Of a stretch of 64,000 nt of DNA, positions 10,801 to 21,441 are shown piece by piece (position 1 is the stretch's first letter; every line of letters begins with the position of its first letter). The notes under the pieces are model-generated. The model saw only the letters and a program-made list of their open reading frames with translations, was not told the DNA's origin and made no database searches. The translations under genes were made by a program, and so were the position numbers. Where the stretch lies: the NCBI GenBank assembly GCA_947568835.1, contig OX387602.1, forward strand, positions 27,488,633 through 27,552,632, in the 5' to 3' direction. The DNA is from Protonemura montana (lineage: Eukaryota > Arthropoda > Insecta > Plecoptera > Nemouridae).

Positions 10801-13374
10801 TAAAACATACCTGGCTTGCACTCTTATAGGCAGTGCATCGACTGGACAGTAAGCATGTAAAACATACCTGGCTTGCACTCTTATAGGCAGTGCATTCGAC
10901 TGGACAGTAAGTCTGTAAAACATACATGACATGCACTCTTATAGGCAGTGCATTCGACTGGACAGTAAGCCTGTAAAACATACCTGGCATGCACTCTTAT
11001 AGGCAGTGCATTCGACTGGACAGTAAGCCTGTAAAACATACCTGGCATGCACTCTTATAGGCAGTGCATTCGACTGGACAGTAAGCCTGTAAAACATACA
11101 TGACATGCACTCTTATAGGCAGTGCATTCGACTGGACAGTAAGCCTGTAAAACATACCTGGCATGCACTCTTATAGGCAGTGCATTCGACTGGACAGTAA
11201 GTCTGTAAAACATACCTGGCTTGCACTCTTATGGGCAGTGCATTCGACTGGACAGTAAGCCTGTAAAACATACCTGGCATGCACTCTTATGGGCAGTGCA
11301 TTCGACTGGACAGTAAGTCTGTAAAACATACCTGGCATGCACTCTTATAGGCAGTGCATCGACTGGACAGTAAGCATGTAAAACATACCTGGCTTGCACT
11401 CTTATAGGCAGTGCATCGACTGGACAGTAAGCATGTAAAACATACCTGGCTTGCACTCTTATAGGCAGTGCATTCGACTGGACAGTAAGTCTGTAAAACA
11501 TACCTGGCATGCACTCTTATAGGCAGTGCATTCGACTGGACAGTAAGTCTGTAAAACATACCTGGCTTGCACTCTTATGGGCAGTGCATTCGACTGGACA
11601 GTAAGCCTGTAAAACATACCTGGCATGCACTCTTATGGGCAGTGCATTCGACTGGACAGTAAGTCTGTAAAACATACCTGGCATGCACTCTTATAGGCAG
11701 TGCATCGACTGGACAGTAAGCATGTAAAACATACCTGGCTTGCACTCTTATAGGCAGTGCATCGACTGGACAGTAAGCATGTAAAACATACCTGGCTTGC
11801 ACTCTTATAGGCAGTGCATTCGACTGGACAGTAAGTCTGTAAAACATACCTGGCATGCACTCTTATAGGCAGTGCATTAGACTGGACAGTAAGTCTGTAA
11901 AACATACCTGGCATGCACTCTTATAGGCAGTGCATTCGACTGGACAGTAAGCCTGTAAAACATACCTGGCATGCACTCTTATAGGCAGTGCATTCGACTG
12001 GACAGTAAGCCTGTAAAACATACCTGGCATGCACTCTTATAGGCAGTGCATCGACTGGACAGTAAGCATGTAAAACATACCTGGCTTGCACTCTTATAGG
12101 CAGTGCATTCGACTGGACAGTAAGCCTGTAAAACATACATGACATGCACTCTTATAGGCAGTGCATTCGACTGGACAGTAAGCCTGTAAAACATACCTGG
12201 CATGCACTCTTATGGGCAGTGCATTCGACTGGACAGTAAGTCTGTAAAACATACCTGGCATGCACTCTTATAGGCAGTGCATTCGACTGGACAGTAAGTC
12301 TGTAAAACATACCTGGCATGCACTCTTATGGGCAGTGCATTCGACTGGACAGTAAGCCTGTAAAACATACCTGGCATGCACTCTTATAGGCAGTGCATTC
12401 GACTGGACAGTAAGTCTGTAAAACATACCTGGCATGCACTCTTATGGGCAGTGCATTCGACTGGACAGTAAGCCTGTAAAACATACCTGGCATGCACTCT
12501 TATAGGCAGTGCGTTCGACTGGACAGTAAGTCTGTAAAACATACCTGGCATGCACTCTTATGGGCAGTGCATTCGACTGGACAGTAAGCCTGTAAAACAT
12601 ACCTGGCATGCACTCTTATGGGCAGTGCATTCGACTGGACAATAAGCCTGTAAAACATACCTGGCATGCAGTCTTAGGCAGTGCATTTGACTGCACAATA
12701 AGTTTGTAAAACATACCTGGCATGCACTCTTATAGGCAGTGCATTTGACTGGACAGTAAGTCTGTAAAACATACCTGGCATGCAGTCTTAGGCAGTGCAT
12801 TTGACTGGACAGTAAGTCTGTAAAACATACCTGGCATGCACTCTTATAGGCAGTGCATTCGACTGGACAGTAAGTCTGTAAAACATACCTGGCATGCAGT
12901 CTGATAGGCAGTGCATTCGACTGGACAGTAAGCCTGTAAAACATACCTGGCATGCAGTCTTATAGGCAGTGCATTCGACTGGACAGTAAGCCTGTAAAAC
13001 ATACCTGGCATGCAGTCTTATAGGCAGTGCATGCTCTAAAAATTCCTGAACTGAGGCAAAAATAGTGACATTTGTTAAAATATAGATGTCAAGAATTGCT
13101 CTGAATTGCTCACCTTCAGTAGACATGACAAGCTTTGTTGATGGAAACTCCGGGACAGTCTCTGTTGTTGTTCTTTCACAAGAGCAGGTCTCCAGCAGCC
13201 GTTGACAGCTATCTAGAAGAAAGAATTCATGACTCAGACATCGACAGCTTCTCGTTGGTTTCAAAGCAATTGTATGAACTTCAACTAACCTTGTTTAAAG
13301 TTGTATTCAAAGTGAGTCGGTGGTTCTTGAATCCCTAATGCATCCAACAATGTGTTGCTGGTGCTAGAAGCCAT
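7843..13374 (-). CDS. Unrecognised small gene; exons flank the 58-bp satellite (model incomplete)
   Basis: Minus-strand exon candidates are 13290-13374 (ATG; begins MASSTSNTLLDALGIQEPP), 13114-13212 (from TTCTTCTAG to ACTGAAG|GTGAGC), 8243-8372 (from TTATTTTGCAG to AGCAAG|GT) and 7843-7938 (stop). Exons 1 and 2 join in phase 1, and exons 3 and 4 join in phase 0. Exon 2 ends in phase 1, but the only open frame of exon 3 needs a phase 2 donor, so at least one exon is missing or the two halves are separate genes. Exon 3 reads LTEEELVSGNIDLRQRKTSS and looks coding. I do not recognise the family. The ~4.5-kb satellite lies inside the putative intron. Coding status rests on frame openness and splice consensus only. 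Confidence 0.35.
7965..8110 (+). repeat. Dispersed repeat R3, copy 1
   Basis: The segment from ATTCCATGTCAAATAGGACC through CACTTGTTCAGAATGTTG to the T-run and GTTATGG recurs at 24868-25015 in the same orientation with ~80 percent apparent identity. No coding content is seen. Confidence 0.6.
8567..13031 (+). repeat. 58-bp satellite array, about 77 monomers
   Basis: The monomer consensus begins GCATGCACTCTTATAGGCAG and ends GTAAAACATACCTG, 58 bp in all. Variants are recurrent: CATACATGACATGC, ATGCAGTG, TATGGGCA, a TTAGACTGG form, and a one-base-deleted 57-bp form with GCATCGACTGG and GCATGTAAAAC. Longer blocks repeat. The segment near 8973-9345 recurs at 10074-10445 and 11921-12290, and the segment at 11229-11570 recurs at 11575-11915, which is higher-order organisation. 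Each monomer has 6-bp inverted arms (TGCACT...AGTGCA). The right edge (12660-13031) is more diverged, as expected for an array margin. The minus strand lacks stops by chance of sequence, so the apparent ORFs there are not genes. Confidence 0.95.
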
Positions 13375-13399
13375 CCTTGGACTGCGTTTGCTGCAATAG

Positions 13400-14885
13400 A
13401 AACAAACGATAAATTAATACCAAAACATAAAATACATTGTATAAATCGCAGGCCTTACGATCAAACATAAAAATGATTTATTTGGCAGGTTAAACAGACA
13501 GATAGAAAATTGGACATGAATATACGCTAATGGGCAGAAAATTTGGAAAGGTATTGGGATTTAAAAAATCAGATGTTGAATAGTGGAATGGGTTTAAGTG
13601 ATTGGGAACAGGTGACAAAGAATGTCAATAGTTTTAGGAAGCTGTTAAAAGATACATTGTAAGATCTGAAATGCTAAGATGGTGTGAAATTTCTAAGACA
13701 CTGTTTAAAATGTACAAATCTGCTAGAATTAAATAATTATCCAATTCCTTGACCCAGCAATTAATTCCCCAGATACCAGATGTTCTGGAACTGACTTTCT
13801 TGTAAACTGAACCCTTCACAGTTATCTTTACTATTATCTCATAGTTTTAATTGGAACAAATACAAGTACCTTTAGTTTGGAGCAATTGGTTTTACACTGG
13901 TAAAATCTTTCATGAATGGTTGAGATCCCACACGAGTCCATTCTTCTACGGATGTAGCTTAATAATTCTAAGCGTAAGTCCAAGTAGTCTCCCTGATGCC
14001 ATCAGTCAATGATACTGCATTGTTGGTGGCAGCCAGACAGCAGAAGATATCATCTTACAGACAGAGAGAAGTTGTTAGCATTGACAAAATATTCGATAGT
14101 TCATCCAGATAAAGCTGCAATCTGAAGCTTGTCAGCCAGGGGCAATGCCTTCTATTCAACATTAAGTCTTATAGGCAGGCACTTGACAATTTTAACAAAA
14201 AGAAATTAAAGATAGAAAATACAGAAAAAGCATAAAAAGTCACCTGTAGCAGACTGCAGTTTCATAGTCTAGTGACCGCATTGCAAGTCTCTGAAACTAG
14301 CTGGCAGTTACAAAGATATCTTGCTCCATTGCTGAATTCATGACGATAGCACCCATCTTATTACTTTGCTCACGATTCAATCGACATCAGCAGTATCCTT
14401 AAAGCAAAACAACCTTCACTTAAAACCTCGAAATGTATGCACGGGTCGGTGGAAAGAAACTTAGCGTCCAATCACAAGATTCGGTTCTTGTTCTCCGAAT
14501 GTTTTACCACCGATAGAACCCTGATTCTTTAAGAATTATGTCACCCTCCATAGGTCATAGGACGTATTACTATAGAAAACCCTCGCCTGGCAAGGAATTT
14601 AGTTCTACACGTAACAAATAGATTTAGGCCACGAGGTAGGAACTATTCCCATAACCCTACTGAATTAAATATGGACTATTTTAGAAGACTTACCCAAACA
14701 AGAATAAAATTATCAATCTCATAGTTCGAGATAACATGTAGAACCAGACTGGCAATATCTTAAAAGACATAGTACCGTAATTAGAAATAATATTGGACAT
14801 ACTGAAATGCAGGAAAGCCCATGAGCGCTGCTGATGTGAAGTAAGCACTTCACCGGCGCTGAGTACGTCAAGCAGGGCTTCCAAA
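13400..14885. other. Intergenic sequence, no gene seen
   Basis: AT-rich sequence with stops in all frames. I see no exon with convincing splice sites and no repeat that recurs in the window. Confidence 0.5.
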
Positions 14886-14889
14886 CTTG

Positions 14890-15250
14890 AAAGCAAACTT
14901 GAAAAACTCCCCCAGTTTTAACCTGAGAGAAAAACTGGTGTTTGCACTCGATTCCTACTAAAATTATATCTCTATTGAAATTCCTTGCGGGGAAAAATAC
15001 TTCGCTTTAATTTCAGGCCAAATTGAAGATATAATAAAAGTATCCTTTGAGAGAGTATGGATCGCTTATCATCTCGGCTTAGTAAGCATTTGTATCTAAT
15101 TCTGAACGCTTCTGTCATCTAGTAGCAAATTTTTACACTTAAATTATTTCCTAAAAGTGTTACAATTTGTTGCTAGATGGCAGCAGCAGTTCAGATTATG
15201 TACCGCGAGATGAAACAAGTTTAAACTAAACCACACGGGCTGCCAGTTGG
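14890..15250 (-). repeat. Dispersed repeat R2, copy 2
   Basis: Reverse-complement match to the 4570-4990 repeat. It includes CAGTTTTAACCTGAGAGAAA, TCGATTCCTACTAAAATTAT and the paired TTTGCTACTAGATGAC and TTGTTGCTAGATGGCAG blocks. The CACACGGGCTGCCAGTTG block matches CAACTGGCAGCCCGGGTG of copy 1. Confidence 0.6.
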
Positions 15251-16069
15251 TATAAAATGTTTAAACCATTTGTTTTTAGCTCAGCTAAATATCGAGGGAA
15301 TTATTCTAATCACAAATTGGTTTAGTGAAGTGGTTCAGAGCTGAGGGTGAATGTTGTGGTGAGTATCAGACTCGCTCTGTTGAGATTGACTTGCTAAACT
15401 GCGACAACAAAGCGCAGAATTGTACTTTATTACTTATTAGACACTTCGGGTGGAGAGTCCAATCCAATATTGACCACTGCATCGGTGAGTTGGAATTAGT
15501 CATAATTCAAAAGTCATTATCATTTGGAGATACGTGATTCGAGCTCATCATCTTCAATGCCTATTGCCTAGCCTTTAGAAAACATCTGGGGCTAATGGGA
15601 GACGAGAAGCTATCAGACCTCGAGTGCATTCATTCAGTGGTCAAAGTTTAAAACTAGATATTGATTGTATCTCAAAACATACTGCTAGTTCTTTGGGTTG
15701 AAAACAAATCAAGTTAGTTCGTACCAAACTATTTACGAAAAACAGAATAAAGACACGCACCGAGATTTTAAATTGACAGACAGATAGTTCATATTTTCAA
15801 TTATTAATTAAGTCCATTTTGAAGTGTCAAAAATCTCACATTGCCAGCCAGTTCACCTTTCCACAAAACCGCTGTTGAAATGTCGCAGAGTAATCCATCT
15901 TACAATAGACCATAATTAAACCTACCGCTAATCAACAATACAACTCGGAATTAACTTAGAAATAAACACAATTTCGTGCCGTTTTCAACCGATTTCAGAT
16001 GCCAAGTGAAACTTGCCCAGACAGTTTGTTTCATGAAAGTAAATTGATCTGGGTTAGGATTTTATAGAC

Positions 16070-18135
16070 TCTAATACAGGAAAACAGAAAACGAGGAGTC
16101 AAGTAGATTACAAGAAGTTAAGTGTGCAGAAAAATGGAAAACATGTAACAGATTATCCAGAAGAGGTTGCAAACACCTTGAATGAATATTTTGCGACAGT
16201 AGCTGCCAGAACAATGGGAGATACCGCTGTCTCTCTACAAGATTGCGTAGTGAAAATGGGAAACAGAAAGTGGGATAAGACAATGGTCTTGGAAGTTACA
16301 GATGAGAGGGAGGTAATGCAGATAATAAGGGAACTCTAAAAAAAAAATCCTCTGGGTGGGATGAGGTCCCAAGTAAGGTAATTAAAGGGGTAAGCTTATA
16401 AATTGCCACCCCTGTAGCCCACCTTATCAACTTCTCATTCATGACCGGCCAATTTCCAACTCAAGCAAAATGGGCAATAATTAAAGCAATATATAAGAAA
16501 GGCGCAAGGACGAATATAGATAACTATAGACCGATCGCACTCACTACTTTTTTTTTCAAAGATACTGGAAAGAGCTTTCTTAATTAGACTGACTAGCTTT
16601 TTAACGGAAAACAAAGTAATATGCGCGAGTCAACACGGATTTAGAAAAGGGTTTTCAACAGCTTTGGCAATTTGTGAAATGGTTAGTAGAATAACAGAGG
16701 CATTGGAAAAAAGGTTACATGTTAGTGCAATCATGTGTGATCTCACTAAAGCATTTGATACTATAAACCATGGGGTGTTAGTAGAAAAAACTAAATTCTA
16801 TGGAACCAAAGACAAAGCAGGGGAATGGTTGCAATCATACCTGACTGGCAGGGAGCAGAAAGTGATTATGAACACCGATAAAGGAAATGTGTCGTCCAGA
16901 TGGGAAACTAGCCCAACAGGAATCCCGCAAGGCTCATTATTGGCTCCGACCCTATTTAGTCTATACATAAATGACCTCCCGACTAATATAAACTGTCACA
17001 TGGCCAATGCTATTTTATATATCGATGACACAAGTCTATTGGTTGGTGGCAGTAGTGCAGAAGAACTAAGAGATAACATGGCCCAGACCCTAGACGACAT
17101 AGGAAAATGGTTTCAGCCTAACATGCTTAAATTAAATGTAAACATAACCAATGTCACAAACTTTAAAGTCAAGGGAGGATCAGCAACCACGATAACAAAG
17201 CAGGCGAATAAAACGGTGGAAGAGTGTACTTTTCTAGGTGTGCAGATTGATTATAGATTAAATTGGAAGGATCACGCGAGAAAGATTATTAATAGGCTAA
17301 ACTCGGCTTGTTTTGCCTTGAAAATGCTAGCAAACCATGTACATGTCACCACATTGAAAATTGCTTTTTATGCAAATATACAATCCATACTTAGTTATGG
17401 AATAATTGTATGGGGTGGGTGGCCAGCAGCAAATAAGGTGTTCATTACCCAAAAAAAGGCTGTTAGGATAATAAAGGGAGTTAGGAGAAGGCGATCGTGC
17501 CGTAAATTATTTAAAGAGTTGAATATATTGACAGTACCCAGACTATACATTTTAGCTGTTCTATTGTCTATGAAAGATAACCCGGAGCGATTCCAAAAGA
17601 ACAAAGATATACATGATCATGATACTAGGGGCAAAGATCACCTTCGTCCAAAAAAAAGTAAAACTGAGGTAGGAAGAGAAATTTCACATATGGGACCAAT
17701 ATTTTTCAACCATCTGCCGACGAGTCTTAAAGAAGATCGTCGAAATAGAATAGAGTACAAAAAAAAAGTGAAAGGTTTTCTTATTGCCCATAGTTTTTAT
17801 AGCACTGACGAGTTTTTATTTAGAGACAATTGTAAATGTGAATACTGTATAAATGGATGAAACTTTTTTATACATTTTGATTTAGTTTTTAGATTTAGTT
17901 TTTAGTTTTAGATTTAGATTTTTGATTTAGTTGCACATGCATCTAGGTAGAATATTTGAATCCATTATTTGTTAAACCTTTTATTTTGTATATATACAAC
18001 ACATTTTTTTAACTCTTTGACAACTTTCAATGCTCGTAAGATTTATTTTTAAAAATACCTTGCATTAAGAGCGTGTAGATATGTATGCAATATGTACAAT
18101 GAAAGGAAAATAAATTGAATTGAATGAAATATTAA
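16070..18135 (+). mobile_element. 5'-truncated, frameshifted non-LTR retrotransposon (LINE)
   Basis: The element keeps the linker before the RT, the reverse transcriptase and a C-terminal tail. The longest frame (16664-17860) shows the RT blocks AIMCDLTKAFDTINHG, TGIPQGSLLAPTLFSLYIND and the catalytic LYIDDTSLLVGG, followed by a thumb-like region and a C-terminal CEYC pair. The upstream part (from about 16074) is open to 16339 and then broken by a frame change in the A-run near 16331, a TAA near 16400 and a second frame change in the T-run near 16550. The endonuclease and any first ORF are absent, so the copy is dead. The 3' tail has AATAAATTGAATTGAATGAA, a short TTGAA-type repeat in place of poly(A). 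Jockey-superfamily affinity is likely but not proven. It is retained as a relic. Confidence 0.88.
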
Positions 18136-18140
18136 ACGAA

Positions 18141-21100
18141 TCATTTCTCAAAATCAGGGAACTTGGAAAAATCTAAAGGTTCTATGACATTGGCACCGAC
18201 AAAACACTTGGGACCGGTGATAACACCGTAAGCCCTCGTCTTTGGTACTGCCACCTCAGAGAAATCATATGCCATGTAATTCTCGACAAAAACATAGAAA
18301 TCCATGAGTGATTCTATTAGACCAAGCCTTTTTAACAAGTACACAACTCTAAGCACATGCGGCACAAAATTCTTTTTGCAACGAATAGCCTTTTTCACGC
18401 TATATGCCAATGCAGTAAGAAATTCTTCTGATTTACGGCGCGTCTTAAGCTCCCCATACAGTTCCGTAGTCCGTTTCTGCACAAACGAGTAGAGCCTGTC
18501 AGTGCACCACTGAGCCGGCCGGGCAAGTTTAGGTGGTTTCCACTTTTTCCCGTTCACCATCAACGACGGGTGTACTGGTTTTGGCTCCTTGCGCACTTTC
18601 GGCACAGCCGTCGCCTTTGGGTAGAAGTCGGTCATCGTCTTTTTCTTGACGGGCGCGTCTGCAACGAGTTCCGGGTACGATCTCTTGGCACGTTCCAGGA
18701 GTGTCGCAAAGTACTCCTTACGCCTCGCGGCCGCTTCTTCAGCTGTGTATGTCTTGATCGTGGAGGCAGGAATTGGCACCTGGAAGGAACAAGGAGTAGG
18801 CTGTCAAAGTAGCAATTGGCCAAGTGTTCCAAGCTACGATTTGCTGTTCAGTCATTTGTCTGCTTGTGAAAGCGAGCGAAAATTTTAGCCTCTAACTATT
18901 TCAGGACCTCAAGCAACGTTATTTTCTGGCTTAGTGTCGTAAAAGCTCGATTGTAGGGGTATGATCAATAATTCTTAGAATCCTCAGAAAGCCAGAAAGT
19001 ATTTCAATTGGGACACTGCCTTACTTCAATAAAAATGTAATTTTGGAAAAACTGGATTATTTAGATTCTGCTAGCAGTTAACTATTATCATTCCATTCAG
19101 GGTCAACTTAGAGCCGGTTATACAATATCCAGTTCAAAGATAACTTCTGGTTAAGATAAAAATGGAAGTACCTAATTAACTGTAATTGGTTGTTGATGTG
19201 TCTTGAGCTGGCTGTAACCTTTTCAACCAAAAATTGTAAAAAATAATCCTTTACGAAAAAAATATCATTCTTAATATCTTTTCGTAGGATTGAACAAAAA
19301 TGCTATAAATATAACTGAACATAAACCAAGACTTAATTGCACGATTACTCATGCCGCTACTACAGCAGCTGATAAGAGACTAACCTGAGCTGGTGGCGTG
19401 ATAGCAGGCGCAGGCAAGCTTTTCTTTGCAGCTACTACTTCAGGGCTCCCGAGGCCACTGCTAGCCGGCTGTGCCAAACAGAACAAACACATCATTTCCA
19501 GTGCCGCTACAGGCACTTCACAGTACTGTAGCCAAACGAAAAACTTTGAAATTGAATGCCACAAACCTGTCTGTTGTTTGAAACACTTAAAAGCTGTTGT
19601 CAATATAAATTTTCCATAGCTAACACTTCATTTAGCAAGTAGCAAAGGCTATGATAGAAAGTTGACTTAGCCTTTACAGGCCATCTGTACAGACAGTTCA
19701 CACTTGTCTTGATTGTAATAAATGGGAATAATTACTTTTTTTTTTTATTATCAACACTATAACCGTCTCAAAAATGTATGCCCAAACGGGGACTCGAACC
19801 CCGATCTCCACCTATTGCGTGTGTTGCTCTAACCCATTGAGCTACTTGGACACTGGCTTTTTGAGATGATTTTAGTGTATTTGATGAGAATGACAGTTCT
19901 CCAAGGAGTAGAACCATGAGGCTGTAAATACCCACAGTCACTCTGATTCTAGTGACGCTATATCACGTCACAACATGTCAAACTCGAATAACTCCAATTT
20001 GACGTTGGATTCGTTGCTGTTTTTTTTTTTTTTTTTTTACTGTTTTTACTTTATTACTGTTTTCTCCCTACACAAAATCACTTGCCGTATTATCTCTGTA
20101 TTCCATATCTCAATTCCTTGTCCTTTCTTCTTGTTCACCAAAATGAACAGTTAAGATATTTTTTGTTTTAAAAAATAGTGCAAAGGTTACACAAAAGGTT
20201 TGGCAATATCACAATTGCTTACAGCCTGAAGTATCCATATCCATATTGTTTTTCTACCTCACAATTATTTTTCTACATTCGGGTGTTATCAGGTAAGTAA
20301 GCCATTTTATCAGAATATGAAGAAAGTAACTACAACTCTTGAGACACTAGTTTTAAAAGGTTGCTAGGTGCTTAAGGTTAAATCATCCCTTTTAACAAAC
20401 AAGTACATAATTGAACAGAAGTTCACACTGTTGGTACTTACTGTGGTATCAGAAACCGTCATATTCTGGACACTACCAACTACACTCCACGTGCCGATGA
20501 TGGAAACATCGCTATCAGAGACATCTTTCCTAGACTCTTTTCTCGAAGGTAAGTGGACTGAGCCTGGAAATACAGTCAAAGAGCAAAACTCTCAGCAATT
20601 GATATTTATTTTCAATGATTAAAACAGTTTGTGATTGGGACAAAATCAAACAAAAAAACTTCTATGGGCTGACAGAAAACCCTCCTCTCATAGAGTTGTG
20701 TGACAGGTAAATTTAGCAGATATTTTGGTTGGAAATATAGAATTCAATAATATCCAACCCAAAAAGTCATCCAAAGAGATCATTTTAACAGACAAATGAG
20801 TAAAATAGCAAAAATATAATTGGCCAAGTGGTCAATTATTATGTTTTTCGACTCATGTCTACTTTATCTAACTTAAGAGTTAGTTTTAAAGAAACCTGTT
20901 AAAAATTGAGTTATAAATGTTAAGGAAAAAAACAACAAATTTATCAAAAAATTTGCTGAGAAGAATTTGATGTTCTTTCCTTAGCATTCAAAACCCAGCT
21001 TAAAATTGATTTTTTACTGTGGTCAATTACCTTGTGCAATGGGAGATTTAGGTGCGGCGGCTGTTACCGATACTATGGGCTGTGCATCCTGTGGCGAACC

Positions 21101-21407
21101 ATTACCGCCTCTGAGTTTCGCAGTGCTCATCTTACGGTATGATGCCTCGACCGTTGCGACAGAAGCAACAGAATTCAACGAGTTGGAAAGATGGAGCACC
21201 TAGAATTGCAAAAGAATCAATATTTTGTCAATCTTCCTGTCAATTACACTTCAAGTCATCTATTGTTTAACTTTTTTCAATTTCTGACAACTGTGATCTG
21301 GGGTTCAAAATCCCAATATTATAGAAATATATCACTGTGAAGCTGTTAAGCTGGCGGTGATCACTCGGGGGTAGTTGCCACCCTAATGACATTAAACCCT
21401 TAAACCG

Positions 21408-21441
<34 letters not shown>

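Noticed and set aside
8973-13264. Many overlapping minus-strand ORFs of 74-158 residues repeating a Tyr/Leu/Ala-rich peptide
   Set aside because: They are the 58-bp satellite read without stops. Three monomers cycle the frame; there are no splice sites, no start context and no family match.
19783-19855. Functional tRNA gene (minus)
   Set aside because: The T-arm is perfect, but the anticodon arm does not form a proper loop and the same unit recurs with the same non-tRNA body.
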